A model generated the notes under the pieces. The model was not told the DNA's origin, ran no database searches, and was given only the letters and a program-made list of their open reading frames with translations. Shown here in pieces: positions 8,250 to 17,468 of a stretch of 64,000 nt of DNA. Position numbers and translations under genes: made by a program. The stretch comes from an uncultured Planctomycetales bacterium. Lineage in GTDB: Bacteria; Planctomycetota; Planctomycetia; Isosphaerales; Isosphaeraceae. The DNA is taken from assembly GCA_903926465.1 (NCBI GenBank), contig CAIYJE010000169.1:1-64000 (forward strand), written 5' to 3'. The first letter of the stretch is position 1; each line of letters begins with the position of its first letter.

Positions 8250-9365
8250 ATGATTTCTATCATCCTGTGCGGATTGCTCAGTCTGATATCAACGCCCGTT
8301 CAGAGTCAGAGCGGTGACCAGTCCCCGGCCGTCGCCCAGGCCGTGGATCAGGTTCTCAGGCCCCTCGTCGATTCCGGCAAAGTCGTGGGAATGAGCGTGG
8401 GGATTCTCAGCGGAGAACGCTCATACGTTTTCGGACTGGGCTCAACGCAACGGGGCGAGGCTGGAACCGTTCCCACCGGCAAGACGATCTTTGAGATCGG
8501 CTCGGTCTCCAAGGTGTTCACCGCTTCACTCCTCTCCGAACTTGTGGAACGGGGCGAAGTCAGCCTCGACGATCCGCTTACCAAATTCGTTCCCGATGGT
8601 ATCCGCGTGCCGTCTAGAAACGACAAGCCTATCACCTTGCGCCATCTGGCCACCCACTCTTCAGGCTTGCCCAGGCTCCCCTCCAATCTCAAGCCCAATC
8701 TGCTCGATCCATACCAGGGATACACCCCCGACGATCTCTTTGGATTCCTCTCTGACCATACCCTCAGGCGTGACCCAGGCGAAGCATACGAGTACAGCAA
8801 CTATGGCGTGGGGCTGCTGGGGCACATCCTGGCAATTCAGGCAAACAAAACAAACTACGAAAACCTGGTCACCCAGGAGATCTGCAAACACCTGAAAATG
8901 GACGATACGTGCTTGCAGGTAAACGCGGAACAGAGTTCGCGGTTTGCGCAAGGGTATTCCAGCCTGAATCTACCGGCCGGCCGCTGGGAAATACTGACCT
9001 TGGGCGGGGCCGGTGGGATCCGATCTACGGTCGATGACATGCTCAGGTTTGCGAGTTTCTGTCTTCATCCTGATGATTCGCCTCTGGGCCGCTCGATTCA
9101 GCACGGCTGGAAACCTCAGTTCCCGATGGGATTAGAACCGGGAAGTCCGAGCGTGGGGCTGGCCTGGGTTGTGAATACCGACGGGACGGTCTGGCACAAC
9201 GGTCAGACTGGAGGCTATCATTCCTTCCTTGCTTTCCAACCAGAGTCGAATACTGCCTTGGTCTTGCTCTCGAACAGTTCGAGCAGCGATGTGGACCAAG
9301 CCGGTTTTCAACTTCTGAAGCTCCTCTCCAGGAATGCTCTCCCCAGCAGTTCCGAGTCCCGTTGA
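8250..9365 (+). CDS. Secreted serine hydrolase of the class C beta-lactamase / penicillin-binding type
   Basis: The protein has 371 residues with a short N-terminal signal sequence (IISILCGLL-like hydrophobic run ending near SQS). The catalytic SxxK is Ser85-Lys88 in EIGSVSKVFTA, the YxN motif is Tyr182-Asn184 (YEYSNYG), and the third motif is HNGQTGG (about 316-322) in place of KTG. This set fits the large beta-lactamase-related family (Pfam Beta-lactamase), which includes D-aminopeptidases, esterases and carboxypeptidases; the HxG variant is common in non-lactamase members. Substrate and role cannot be assigned. It lies 38 bp after the TolC-type gene on the same strand. Confidence 0.85.
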   Translation: MISIILCGLLSLISTPVQSQSGDQSPAVAQAVDQVLRPLVDSGKVVGMSVGILSGERSYVFGLGSTQRGEAGTVPTGKTIFEIGSVSKVFTASLLSELVERGEVSLDDPLTKFVPDGIRVPSRNDKPITLRHLATHSSGLPRLPSNLKPNLLDPYQGYTPDDLFGFLSDHTLRRDPGEAYEYSNYGVGLLGHILAIQANKTNYENLVTQEICKHLKMDDTCLQVNAEQSSRFAQGYSSLNLPAGRWEILTLGGAGGIRSTVDDMLRFASFCLHPDDSPLGRSIQHGWKPQFPMGLEPGSPSVGLAWVVNTDGTVWHNGQTGGYHSFLAFQPESNTALVLLSNSSSSDVDQAGFQLLKLLSRNALPSSSESR

Positions 9366-9561
9366 CACGTTCGGCTGATCAAGTTACCTTCCCGCCACGT
9401 CGAGACTGCCGCCAGCAGTCGCCGATCCAAGTTCTTCGCCTATGAGTTGCAGCCCAAAGGTCGCGATCGCTTCCATAAGCGACGGTCCATGCTCGGTTTC
9501 GGGCGACTCCACGGACGGAGTTGCACACCACCCTGGGCATGATGACGGGCGAGGGTATGTC

Positions 9562-10761
9562 ATGGACGATTTCCCCGCCTGTCCGACGTCTCCGGAACAC
9601 CGGCCGCCCACGCTCTCGGTCGTGATCCCGGTTCGCAATGGCGGGCTCGACTTCGAGCGCTGCCTTCGGGGTCTTCGGGCCTCGCATTGGACAGACTACG
9701 AACTGATTGTCATCGATGACGGATCTTCCGATGACACCGCCGACCGAGCGCGGAAGCACGGCGCACGCGTGATCCGTCACGAGAAACCCCTCGGCCCCGC
9801 CGCCTCGCGAAATGATGGGGCTGAAGCCGCCTTCTCCGACCTCATCTTCTTCATCGATGGGGATGTGGTGGTTCATCCGGATACCCTCACCAAGGTGGTT
9901 GAACGATTCCAGGAGAACCCCGGTCTGGCGGCACTCTTTGGGTCTTATGATGCCGAACCGTCCGCAAGCGGTCTGGTCAGCCAGTTCCGGAACCTGCTGC
10001 ATCACTACGTGCATCAGCAGGGGGAGTTCGACAACGATTCCAGGCCAGCGCACACATTCTGGACCGGTTGTGGCGCGATCCGCCGCCACCTGTTCTTTGA
10101 GGTTGGCGGATTTGATCCCCGCCTCTATCGTCGGCCGGCCATCGAAGATATTGAGATGGGCTACAGGCTCACCCGCGCCGGTCATCCAATTGCGCTGGTT
10201 CGTTCGATCCAGGCCACACACCTCAAACGTTGGACTCTGGGGTTGATGGTGAAGACCGACGTGTTTCACCGCGGTGTTCCCTGGATGTTGCTGCTGATGC
10301 GGAGCCATCGCAAGGAGAACGACCTCAACGTGAGTTTGGCCCAACGGCTCTGCGTGATTGCCACCGGTCTGGCGTGGATTGCGCTCTTCCTCTCCCCCTG
10401 GACACCGCGGATCTCTGCGCTGGGGTTGGTTGGAATTATGGGGTTGGTTGCCTGCCTGAACCTGCGGTTTTATCAATTCTTGACAAACCGCCGCGGCTTC
10501 TGGTTTGCAACCGGGTGTCTGCCGCTCCACCTGATTTATTTCAGTTGCTGTGGAGTTTCCGTGGCGATCGCCATGGGACTCAGAATGCTCCTGACCCAGC
10601 AACCAGACCAGGCCGTTGCCAACCGTAAGTGGCGACCGGTCGATTTTCCGAGTTTTCCCAGACCTCAGATGCTCCAGCAGAGAGAGAGTCGCGATGGAAA
10701 TCCCGCTGAGAGGGCAAGAACAGGTTCACTGTCCAGCAAAGCCGCTCAGGATCGGGATTGA
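9562..10761 (+). CDS. Family 2 glycosyltransferase with C-terminal membrane segments
   Basis: The protein has about 399 residues. The GT-A fold starts with LSVVIPVRNGG, has the nucleotide-binding IDDGSSDDT (about residues 51-59), the DxD-like IDGD near 98-101 and a catalytic-type AIEDIEMGYRL. Near the C terminus there are two hydrophobic spans (GLAWIALFLSPW and LGLVGIMGLVACLNL) and a third (LIYFSCCGVSVAIAMGL), so the enzyme is likely membrane-bound. The frame is open 40 codons further upstream, but the ATG at 9562 has GAGG in place and precedes the homology. Its 3' end overlaps the next glycosyltransferase by 68 bp. It probably acts in surface polysaccharide or glycolipid assembly; donor and acceptor are unknown. 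Confidence 0.85.
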   Translation: MDDFPACPTSPEHRPPTLSVVIPVRNGGLDFERCLRGLRASHWTDYELIVIDDGSSDDTADRARKHGARVIRHEKPLGPAASRNDGAEAAFSDLIFFIDGDVVVHPDTLTKVVERFQENPGLAALFGSYDAEPSASGLVSQFRNLLHHYVHQQGEFDNDSRPAHTFWTGCGAIRRHLFFEVGGFDPRLYRRPAIEDIEMGYRLTRAGHPIALVRSIQATHLKRWTLGLMVKTDVFHRGVPWMLLLMRSHRKENDLNVSLAQRLCVIATGLAWIALFLSPWTPRISALGLVGIMGLVACLNLRFYQFLTNRRGFWFATGCLPLHLIYFSCCGVSVAIAMGLRMLLTQQPDQAVANRKWRPVDFPSFPRPQMLQQRESRDGNPAERARTGSLSSKAAQDRD

Positions 10762-12004
10762 CGGCGGTTCGCTTTCCAACCGACGCGGGTTTGGCCGGTT
10801 CGCACGCGAACTTCTCAAAGCCCTAGCGCGCGAACCCCATCCTCACCAGTTCGTGGTCATCTTGGACCAACCCTCACTGGATTCGGGTGCCGTGACGATT
10901 CCGGACGGAATCGAGGTCGTTGCAGCCAAGGTGCGCGTTGCGCCCAGTCTGGCGGCCTCCTCGGATGGCCGGCGAAGCATCCGAGATTTGATGGCCATGC
11001 GCAAGGCCGCGCAGTCTGCCAGCCTGGATCTCTTGTACTTTCCGGCCACGTATAGCTATTTCCCGGTCCGAAAGATTCCGCAGGTTGTCACCGTATTTGA
11101 CACCATGCCGCTGGACTACCCCCAGCAGATTTTTCCCAACCTGCGGGGACGGCTTGCCTGGACACTCAAGGAGTTCTTGGCCGTTGGTCGGTCGAGCCAT
11201 GTTGTCACGGTCTCCGAAGCCTCTCGACGATCGATCCAAAGCTGGTTCCGGACTTCAAATGACCGGATCTCGGTGGTTCCTTGCGCACCCACCGAGGTCT
11301 TTTATCACCGACCAGACAACCCAGCCTCACGCGATATCCTGGCGCGTTATGGAATTTCACCCGAATCACGGTTTTTCCTGTATGTGGGAGGGCTCAGCCC
11401 CCACAAGAACCTGATCCGCCTCATCGAAGCATTCTCACAATTGGATGACCAGCAAGTCTTGCTGGTTCTGGTAGGGGACCTGGGAGACGTTTTCCACACG
11501 CATGTCCCGGAACTTCGGGCAGCCGTGACAGCCCATGGGGTTGAAGGCCGGGTTCTCTTTCCTGGTTTTGTGCCCGACGCCGATCTGGCGCACCTCTACA
11601 GCCGGACCACCGCACTCGTCCAACCCTCGCTCATTGAGGGATTCGGCTTGCCGCCAGCTGAAGCCATGGCCTGTGGCTCGCCTGTCCTGGCCAGTACCGC
11701 CGGCTCGCTTCCCGAAGTTGTGGGAGATGCCGGCTGCCTATTCGATCCCCTGAGTGTGGAAGCCATGACCAGGGAGATGGACAGGATGCTGAACCAACCG
11801 GAATTTCGTAAACAGATGGCCAATCGCGTCAGTTCCCAGGCCCAGAAATTCACCTGGTCGGCGGCAGCTCAAGGAGTCTTGCGCACGTTTGAGCACGTGG
11901 CCGCCAAGTCTAGCCCCACTCGTCATGTCACGCCACGGCCACACCTGTCACGCAGCGATAGCCGCGCCCACCAACTCCCCGCCAAGCAAGAGCCAAGCCG
12001 CTAA
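10694..12004 (+). CDS. Family 4 glycosyltransferase (GT-B)
   Basis: The protein has about 436 residues. The N-terminal half has a GT4-type start (RIGIDGGSL, GFGRFARELLKAL), and the C-terminal half has the GT-B donor site: FFLYVGGLSPHKNL, then SLIEGFGLPPAEAMACGSPV with the conserved EX7E glutamates at about 315 and 323. The ATG at 10694 follows an AGAGAGAG ribosome-site-like run and lies inside the preceding GT2 gene, so the two transferases are translationally linked and probably act on the same glycan. The 40-residue C-terminal tail is rich in His, Arg and Ser and looks disordered. Confidence 0.88.
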   Translation: MEIPLRGQEQVHCPAKPLRIGIDGGSLSNRRGFGRFARELLKALAREPHPHQFVVILDQPSLDSGAVTIPDGIEVVAAKVRVAPSLAASSDGRRSIRDLMAMRKAAQSASLDLLYFPATYSYFPVRKIPQVVTVFDTMPLDYPQQIFPNLRGRLAWTLKEFLAVGRSSHVVTVSEASRRSIQSWFRTSNDRISVVPCAPTEVFYHRPDNPASRDILARYGISPESRFFLYVGGLSPHKNLIRLIEAFSQLDDQQVLLVLVGDLGDVFHTHVPELRAAVTAHGVEGRVLFPGFVPDADLAHLYSRTTALVQPSLIEGFGLPPAEAMACGSPVLASTAGSLPEVVGDAGCLFDPLSVEAMTREMDRMLNQPEFRKQMANRVSSQAQKFTWSAAAQGVLRTFEHVAAKSSPTRHVTPRPHLSRSDSRAHQLPAKQEPSR

Positions 12005-12020
12005 GATCTGACCTATCTCG

Positions 12021-12110
12021 GCTCACGATTGGGTTGCACCCACAAACAACCCCAAGAGACAGCCGAGGACGGCTGCCCCACACCGGCAATTCAATTGTGA
12101 ACCGCTATCA
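12021..12110 (+). repeat. Short copy of the CTGTCCTACA-palindrome element (family A, copy 3)
   Basis: This 90-bp stretch has the same outer ends as the 208-bp units near 21.8 and 24.3 kb: the left end resembles CTCACGATTGGGTTGCAC, the right end is GTGAACCGCTAT, and the middle carries AGAGACAGCCGAGGACGGCT. It lacks about 118 bp of the interior, so it looks like an internally deleted relative. It lies in the 209-bp gap between the GT4 gene and the convergent MutS-like gene. Confidence 0.65.
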
Positions 12111-12213
12111 CATGCCGGCCTCTCAATACTCACGCCAGGGATGTATCAAAACACGCGATCAAACGCACAGATGCCAATCGTGCAATCCAACCAAGGGCCA
12201 CCCGCCAACCGGT

Positions 12214-14016
12214 TTAAACCTCTAGCCCTACAGATCGCATCAGCTCCAGTGCATTGGAGTGCCGCACCACCCCTGGACGCATCACGTATTCAAACGTCAT
12301 CTGGCCGTTCACAAAATGATCGGCAAAGTGCACGTTTTCTGTCTTTCCAGGGAACCGGTTGCTGATTTCCGCCAGGGCCAGGTCGTGCGTGGTCACCAGG
12401 CCAATCGCTCCTCGATCCATCAGACCCAGCAATACAGCCTCGGCTCCAATCCGCCGGTCATGAGAATTCGTACCGGCAAGAATCTCATCCAGCAAGAACA
12501 ATGACGGTGGATCGGTCCTGGCCAGTTCCAGCAATTGCCGTAACCGCAGAATTTCCGCATAGAACCGCGACCGACCAGCCTGAAGCGAATCTTGCACGCG
12601 CAAGGTTGCCCCAAGCGAGAGGTGCGTCAGGGTCAACTTCCTGGCCCTGACCGTGCCGCCAGCCATGGCCAGCACCACCGACGATCCCACGGCCCTCAGG
12701 AACGTACTCTTGCCAGACATGTTCGAACCGCTCACGATCAACGCCCGCGAGCCCGTATCCGAGCCCAGCCGAATATCATTGCGGATCACATGCGCCAGGG
12801 GCAGCAACGGATGCCCCAAGCCCTGCGCCTCGTACTGCGGAGATGCGCCTGGGACCAGCGTGGGGAACGTGTCTTCGGGATTCTCATAGGCATAGCAGGC
12901 CAACGACGCCAGCGCTTCAAACTCTCCAAGCGCGGTCAGCCAGCCGGCAATGGCTTGCCCCGAACGGCCTCGCCAGGCTTCCACGGCAAACGCCACCTGC
13001 GTACCCCACATCAAGAACGGAGACAGCGGCGCAACAATCATATTCCGACGCGCATCAAGCGTGCTCAGCAAGCCCCTCAGCTTCTGAATCTGCCGAGAGG
13101 CTGCCCCATGCTCACCCATCAGACCCGCCTGCAACTGCACAAGCCGGGGCGATTCAAACCGCGCGGTTTCCAAACAACCCAGCATCCCGGAAAGCAGGTC
13201 CAGTTGTTCAACCCGTTGATCGAGCCCCCCGAGTACCCGCTGAATTCGTTTGAAATACCAGCCTGCCAGCACCCCTTCCAGCACGGCTAGCCCCAGAAAC
13301 AGCCAGGGAGGTTGACCCAAGAAAAGCCAGGCAAACAAGGCGGGTACCGTGACAAGGGCCAAGAGCAAAGCCGCCACCCGGGCTGCCGTGCTCTCTAAAA
13401 TTCTTGGGACCGAGCCCCAGCCTGCCAGCCCCTCAAACGCCGGCGCGGTTCCAACATCGCTGCCAAGCATGGCAAACGCCTCGCGAAGATCCAGCCGGGG
13501 CGCCAGCTCCCGAACCGCCGTCTGCCGGCTGGCAACGTCGTCCAAAGTGGCCGGTTTCAGCAGCCAGCTCGCCAACGTATCTTCACCGGGGTGGGTACGC
13601 ACAATCGCCAGCCGCTCAAACAGCGACCCTTCGCCAAAAAGATCCAGGTCCTCTGCGTAAGGATGCTCTGGATTGCGAAACCGAGTTCCAGCGTTCCCCT
13701 TGCCAGCCCATCGGTCTGCCAGCCGCTCTAGACCAGCCTCATAAAACGTCACCACACGCTCGGCACGCTTGGATGCCCGCGACGCCTGGTCATAAACCAT
13801 GACCAGAATGATAAAGAAGCCAGCCGCCGGCAAAAGCCACCAGGCCGAGATCTGCTGCGCCCCCAGCGCAAACCACGCCACCGCCGCCAAAATCACAAAC
13901 GCCACCAGCCGCGCAGTCGCAAGACGCTCGGATTGGCTCTCCATCTGCTTCAAGACTCGCCGGCCATCCTCAAGACGACGGCGATATTCAGCACCCGGGC
14001 TCTCAGCATTTGCCAT
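12214..14016 (-). CDS. Membrane-anchored MutS-like ATPase
   Basis: The protein has about 600 residues. The C-terminal third is a MutS domain V ABC-type ATPase: Walker A GSNMSGKST (about 430-438), Walker B LFLLDEILAGTN, the D-loop SHDRRIG and the switch histidine LVTTHD. Instead of mismatch-recognition domains, the N-terminal part has two hydrophobic helices at about 35-52 and 58-75 and a second pair at about 212-250, so the protein is probably an inner-membrane ATPase. The region between them resembles the MutS lever/clamp. Related proteins are annotated as MutS family DNA mismatch repair proteins, but a role in repair is not shown. The ATG at 14016 has AGG upstream; an in-frame extension of 19 codons exists. 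Confidence 0.8.
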   Translation of the reverse strand: MANAESPGAEYRRRLEDGRRVLKQMESQSERLATARLVAFVILAAVAWFALGAQQISAWWLLPAAGFFIILVMVYDQASRASKRAERVVTFYEAGLERLADRWAGKGNAGTRFRNPEHPYAEDLDLFGEGSLFERLAIVRTHPGEDTLASWLLKPATLDDVASRQTAVRELAPRLDLREAFAMLGSDVGTAPAFEGLAGWGSVPRILESTAARVAALLLALVTVPALFAWLFLGQPPWLFLGLAVLEGVLAGWYFKRIQRVLGGLDQRVEQLDLLSGMLGCLETARFESPRLVQLQAGLMGEHGAASRQIQKLRGLLSTLDARRNMIVAPLSPFLMWGTQVAFAVEAWRGRSGQAIAGWLTALGEFEALASLACYAYENPEDTFPTLVPGASPQYEAQGLGHPLLPLAHVIRNDIRLGSDTGSRALIVSGSNMSGKSTFLRAVGSSVVLAMAGGTVRARKLTLTHLSLGATLRVQDSLQAGRSRFYAEILRLRQLLELARTDPPSLFLLDEILAGTNSHDRRIGAEAVLLGLMDRGAIGLVTTHDLALAEISNRFPGKTENVHFADHFVNGQMTFEYVMRPGVVRHSNALELMRSVGLEV

Positions 14017-14374
14017 GATACACGCCTGATCGGTGACGACCGTGATCAAATTCTCACGAACACCCCTGGTCACAGGTTGCCTGGCCAGGAATTCAGTACG
14101 GTATCATTTCAGGGGGCCTTTCGTGTACCCCATGCGGATCTTACCGGCCCGAGTTCCACCCACAATCGCCCCTGAATTCCCTGAACAACGCCATCACCAC
14201 CAGGCCCGGACGACGCCCAAAACCGCCACGCAACGGCCCGGCCCAACCGAATTCACGGGCAGGAAACTCCAGAAATTCGCCGCGAACCGTCTTGCCTTGT
14301 GAGAGAATGGCACATCCCGTCTGCTTTCTGCATATTCACCCAAGCCCTTGATTTTCCCAACCGCTGCTCCCGCC
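14017..14374. other. Gap between the divergent MutS-like and small conserved genes
   Basis: About 358 bp without a gene I can support. Several overlapping short open frames here are proline-rich shadows. It must contain the promoters of both divergent neighbours, but no clear consensus is visible. Confidence 0.4.
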
Positions 14375-14710
14375 ATGACTTTTCATGAACACCCGATCCG
14401 AGAACCAAACCAGATTCGCCAAGATTGCGCCAACAAGCTCCGCCTGATTCAGGTTGGAAGCCACCTCCGGGCCATTCTCGGCTGCATTCTGGGTGAAAGC
14501 TGGACCGTCCCCAAATTGGTCCAGTTAAGAATTACCCCGCGCGGGAACTTATTGGGGCGTTGCAAAGGGGATACGGGATTCAAGATGTTTCTGGGCTCCG
14601 CGGACGATCTGATCAAGATTATCCAGGGGGTGGCCCAGGTGGCGGAACTCGACGGCGACGAGGTGGGCTACCTGGTGAGCAAGGTGGCCGAAATCAAGCG
14701 CAGGGGGTAA
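14375..14710 (+). CDS. Small conserved hypothetical protein
   Basis: The protein has about 111 residues and no recognised domain. It is predicted soluble, with a mixed alpha/beta pattern: LRLIQVGSHLRAILGCILGESWTVPKLVQLRITP, then a Gly-rich turn and a helical C terminus (DDLIKIIQGVAQVAELDGDEVGYLVSKVAEIKRRG). The composition and codon use match neighbouring genes, which supports real coding. The ATG at 14375 was chosen; an upstream in-frame start is less convincing. It stands alone between a divergent MutS-like gene and a prolyl oligopeptidase gene. Confidence 0.6.
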   Translation: MTFHEHPIREPNQIRQDCANKLRLIQVGSHLRAILGCILGESWTVPKLVQLRITPRGNLLGRCKGDTGFKMFLGSADDLIKIIQGVAQVAELDGDEVGYLVSKVAEIKRRG

Positions 14711-14945
14711 CCCAGCCACCAGCGTTCGAAGGCTCAACGAACTTCGCCTGACGCCCCCTTGGCGATCCCGCAACACACGCTCACCCCCAGGCATCCGGCT
14801 AGTATACTTGCGACGGATGCGATCAGCCCGGGCTTGAATTTTCAGGTAGGCTGCGGGATGCTCAGTTCATGTGTCGGTTATGGAAGACGGGCCTGGCAAG
14901 ATCTGGCGGCCGATTGGCGAAGTCTAACAACCATTGAGGTTTCCA

Positions 14946-17099
14946 TTGGCAAATCAAACACCAACACAAACGGCATGGATTACCCTGGGAGCAACAGTTG
15001 TCATGAGCGTGGCCACCGCATTTGGTCTTGAAAACCCCAGGTCTTACCCCAAGGCACCCACCTCCAACACCACCGACGAGTACCACGGCACCCAAGTGGC
15101 CGACCTGTACCGTCCCCTTGAGGAACTGGATTCCGAGCCCACCCGCGCCTGGGTTGAGGCCGAAAACGCCATCACCGAGAGCTACTTCCAGGACATTCCC
15201 CAGCGCACCGCGCTCAAGGACCGGCTGACCGCCCTCTGGGATTACGAGAAATATTCCGCCCCCTCCAAAGAAGGCGGCCGCTACTTTTACTCATACAACT
15301 CCGGGCTCCAGAACCAGAGTGTGCTGTACAGCGCCCTGAATCTTGAACAGGCCGGCAGGCCGCTGCTTGACCCGAACCTGCTCTCCAAAGATGGGACCGT
15401 GGCCCTGTCTGGCCTGAGCGTGAGCAAGGATGGCCGAAAACTGGCCTACTCACTGGCCGAGGCGGGATCTGACTGGACAACCTGGCGAGTTCGCGACGTT
15501 GAATCCGGCACCGATCAGGCGGACGAGATTCGCTGGAGCAAGTTCTCAGACGCCGACTGGACCCCCGACGGGAGCGGATTCTTTTACGGCCGGTTCCCCG
15601 AACCACAACCCGGAAGCGACCTCAAAGCCGCCAACTTCTTCCAGAAGGTCTACTTCCACAACCTGGGAACTCCGCAGGCTGAAGACACGCTGATCTGGAA
15701 AGATGACGCCCACAAAGAGTGGCGTGCCAACCCCACCGTCACTGACGACGGCACCTACCTTCTGCTCACCCTGGGACAGGGAACCAACCACAAGTACCGG
15801 GTGCTCTGGCGCCCGTTTGACAAGCACGAGCAGGAGCCGGTCCACCTGGTTGGCGACTTCGACCATGATTTCTCGTTCATCGACAACGATGGGCCCTGGT
15901 TCTACTTCAAGACCGATCAAGACGCCTCTCGCGGCAAGCTGATTGCCATCCATATCCACCATCCCGAACCCTCGGCCTGGAAGGTGATCATCCCCGAAAC
16001 TCCGGAAACCCTTGTCTCTGTGAGCCGGGTCGGCAATCAGCTATTCGCCAACTACCTCAAAGACGCCCACTCACTGATCCGCGTCTTTGATCTAGAAGGT
16101 AAGCATCTGCGGGAGCTGGAATTGCCCGGCTTAGGAACGGCTGGCGGGCTCCGTGGAGATCGCGAGAGCACCGAAACTTTTTACAGCTTTGCCTCCTACG
16201 CCCGACCGAGCACCATCTATCGGTATGACCTGGCTACCGCAAAGAGCACCCTCTGGAAAGCGCCCACGCTGGGCTTTAACCCCGACGCTTATGAAACCGA
16301 GCAGGTGTTTTACAATAGCAAGGATGGCACCCGGATCCCGCTCTTCCTGACCTACAAGAAGGGCCTGAAGCCGAGTGCCAGTACACCTTGCCTGCTGTAC
16401 GGATACGGTGGCTTCAACATCTCTCTGACCCCGGCCTTTAGCCCAACCAACCTGGTTTGGATGGAGCAGGGGGGAGTTTATGCCGTGGCCAACCTGCGCG
16501 GGGGTGGCGAATACGGTGAGAGCTGGCACCAGGCCGGCACCAAGCTCAACAAACAGAACGTGTTTGATGACTTCATTGCAGCCGCGGAATGGCTAATTGC
16601 CAACGGCTGGACCTCAACTCCCAAGCTGGCCATTGAAGGGCGATCCAACGGCGGCCTGCTTGTGGGTGCTTGCATGACCCAGCGCCCCGATCTGTTTGGC
16701 GCCACCCTGCCCGGCGTGGGGGTGCTAGACATGCTGCGGTTCCACACCTTCACCATTGGCTGGGCCTGGATTGATGATTACGGCTCTTCGGCCAACGCCG
16801 ATCAGTTCCCGGCCCTGCTCAAATACTCTCCCCTGCACAACGTGAAGCCCGGCACCTGTTACCCGCCCACCCTGGTAACCACCGCTGACCACGACGACCG
16901 GGTTTACCCGGCGCACAGCTTCAAATTTGCCGCAGCACTTCAGGCGGCCCAGGCCTGCCCGAACCCGGTCCTGATCCGGATCGAAACCCGGGCCGGCCAC
17001 GGCGCCGGAAAACCGACCGCAAAAATCATCGAAGAAGCGGCCGATAAACTGGCCTTCCTGCTGCACGAACTCAAAGTTCCGCAGCAGGACAACAAATAA
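14946..17099 (+). CDS. Prolyl oligopeptidase family serine peptidase (S9A)
   Basis: The protein has about 717 residues, the usual length for S9A prolyl oligopeptidases. The N-terminal YPKAPTSN...DEYHGTQVADLYRPLEELDS segment is the family signature, followed by a seven-bladed propeller and an alpha/beta hydrolase. The catalytic triad is Ser567 in EGRSNGG, the Asp of HDDRV (about 650) and His685 in RAGHGAG. A TTG at 14946 with GAGG seven bases upstream gives a start with a signal-like segment (WITLGATVVMSVATAFG), so the enzyme is probably exported; a TTG at 14934 is the alternative. It cleaves after proline in short peptides. No operon partner was seen. Confidence 0.92.
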   Translation: MANQTPTQTAWITLGATVVMSVATAFGLENPRSYPKAPTSNTTDEYHGTQVADLYRPLEELDSEPTRAWVEAENAITESYFQDIPQRTALKDRLTALWDYEKYSAPSKEGGRYFYSYNSGLQNQSVLYSALNLEQAGRPLLDPNLLSKDGTVALSGLSVSKDGRKLAYSLAEAGSDWTTWRVRDVESGTDQADEIRWSKFSDADWTPDGSGFFYGRFPEPQPGSDLKAANFFQKVYFHNLGTPQAEDTLIWKDDAHKEWRANPTVTDDGTYLLLTLGQGTNHKYRVLWRPFDKHEQEPVHLVGDFDHDFSFIDNDGPWFYFKTDQDASRGKLIAIHIHHPEPSAWKVIIPETPETLVSVSRVGNQLFANYLKDAHSLIRVFDLEGKHLRELELPGLGTAGGLRGDRESTETFYSFASYARPSTIYRYDLATAKSTLWKAPTLGFNPDAYETEQVFYNSKDGTRIPLFLTYKKGLKPSASTPCLLYGYGGFNISLTPAFSPTNLVWMEQGGVYAVANLRGGGEYGESWHQAGTKLNKQNVFDDFIAAAEWLIANGWTSTPKLAIEGRSNGGLLVGACMTQRPDLFGATLPGVGVLDMLRFHTFTIGWAWIDDYGSSANADQFPALLKYSPLHNVKPGTCYPPTLVTTADHDDRVYPAHSFKFAAALQAAQACPNPVLIRIETRAGHGAGKPTAKIIEEAADKLAFLLHELKVPQQDNK

Positions 17100-17468
17100 C
17101 GAAACCATTCCGTCGAATTCCGTCAAAAGGCTTCAAAACGGTGGCCCCAAAGACCGAACCGGGGATGCTCGCGGGTCAGGGTCTGAACAGAGCCCTGATC
17201 GCGCGAGTTTTGAAGTTGCGTTTCTTGAGGTTTTGGTGGGCAAGACGCCTGAAATCTGAGCCCGGCACGTGAGCAAGGACTTCTGCTCCGAATACGAGCC
17301 CCAAGCGTCAGCCAGTGGATCTCTTGCGGCTTCTCTTTGTTATCACCGAGAAACGACCAGCAAGCCATGAACCGAACCGGGTGCCAGAGACCCGGCTGGC
17401 GGGCTCCTGACTCATCATTCCCAGAAATCGGCGAGTGAGCAATTCGCTGGTCGATTCGGAGCGAAACC
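17100..17468. other. Intergenic gap
   Basis: 369 bp with no convincing gene. A 124-codon reverse frame exists but has no recognisable protein character. The only functional signal I see is GGAG before the next gene's ATG. Confidence 0.4.
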
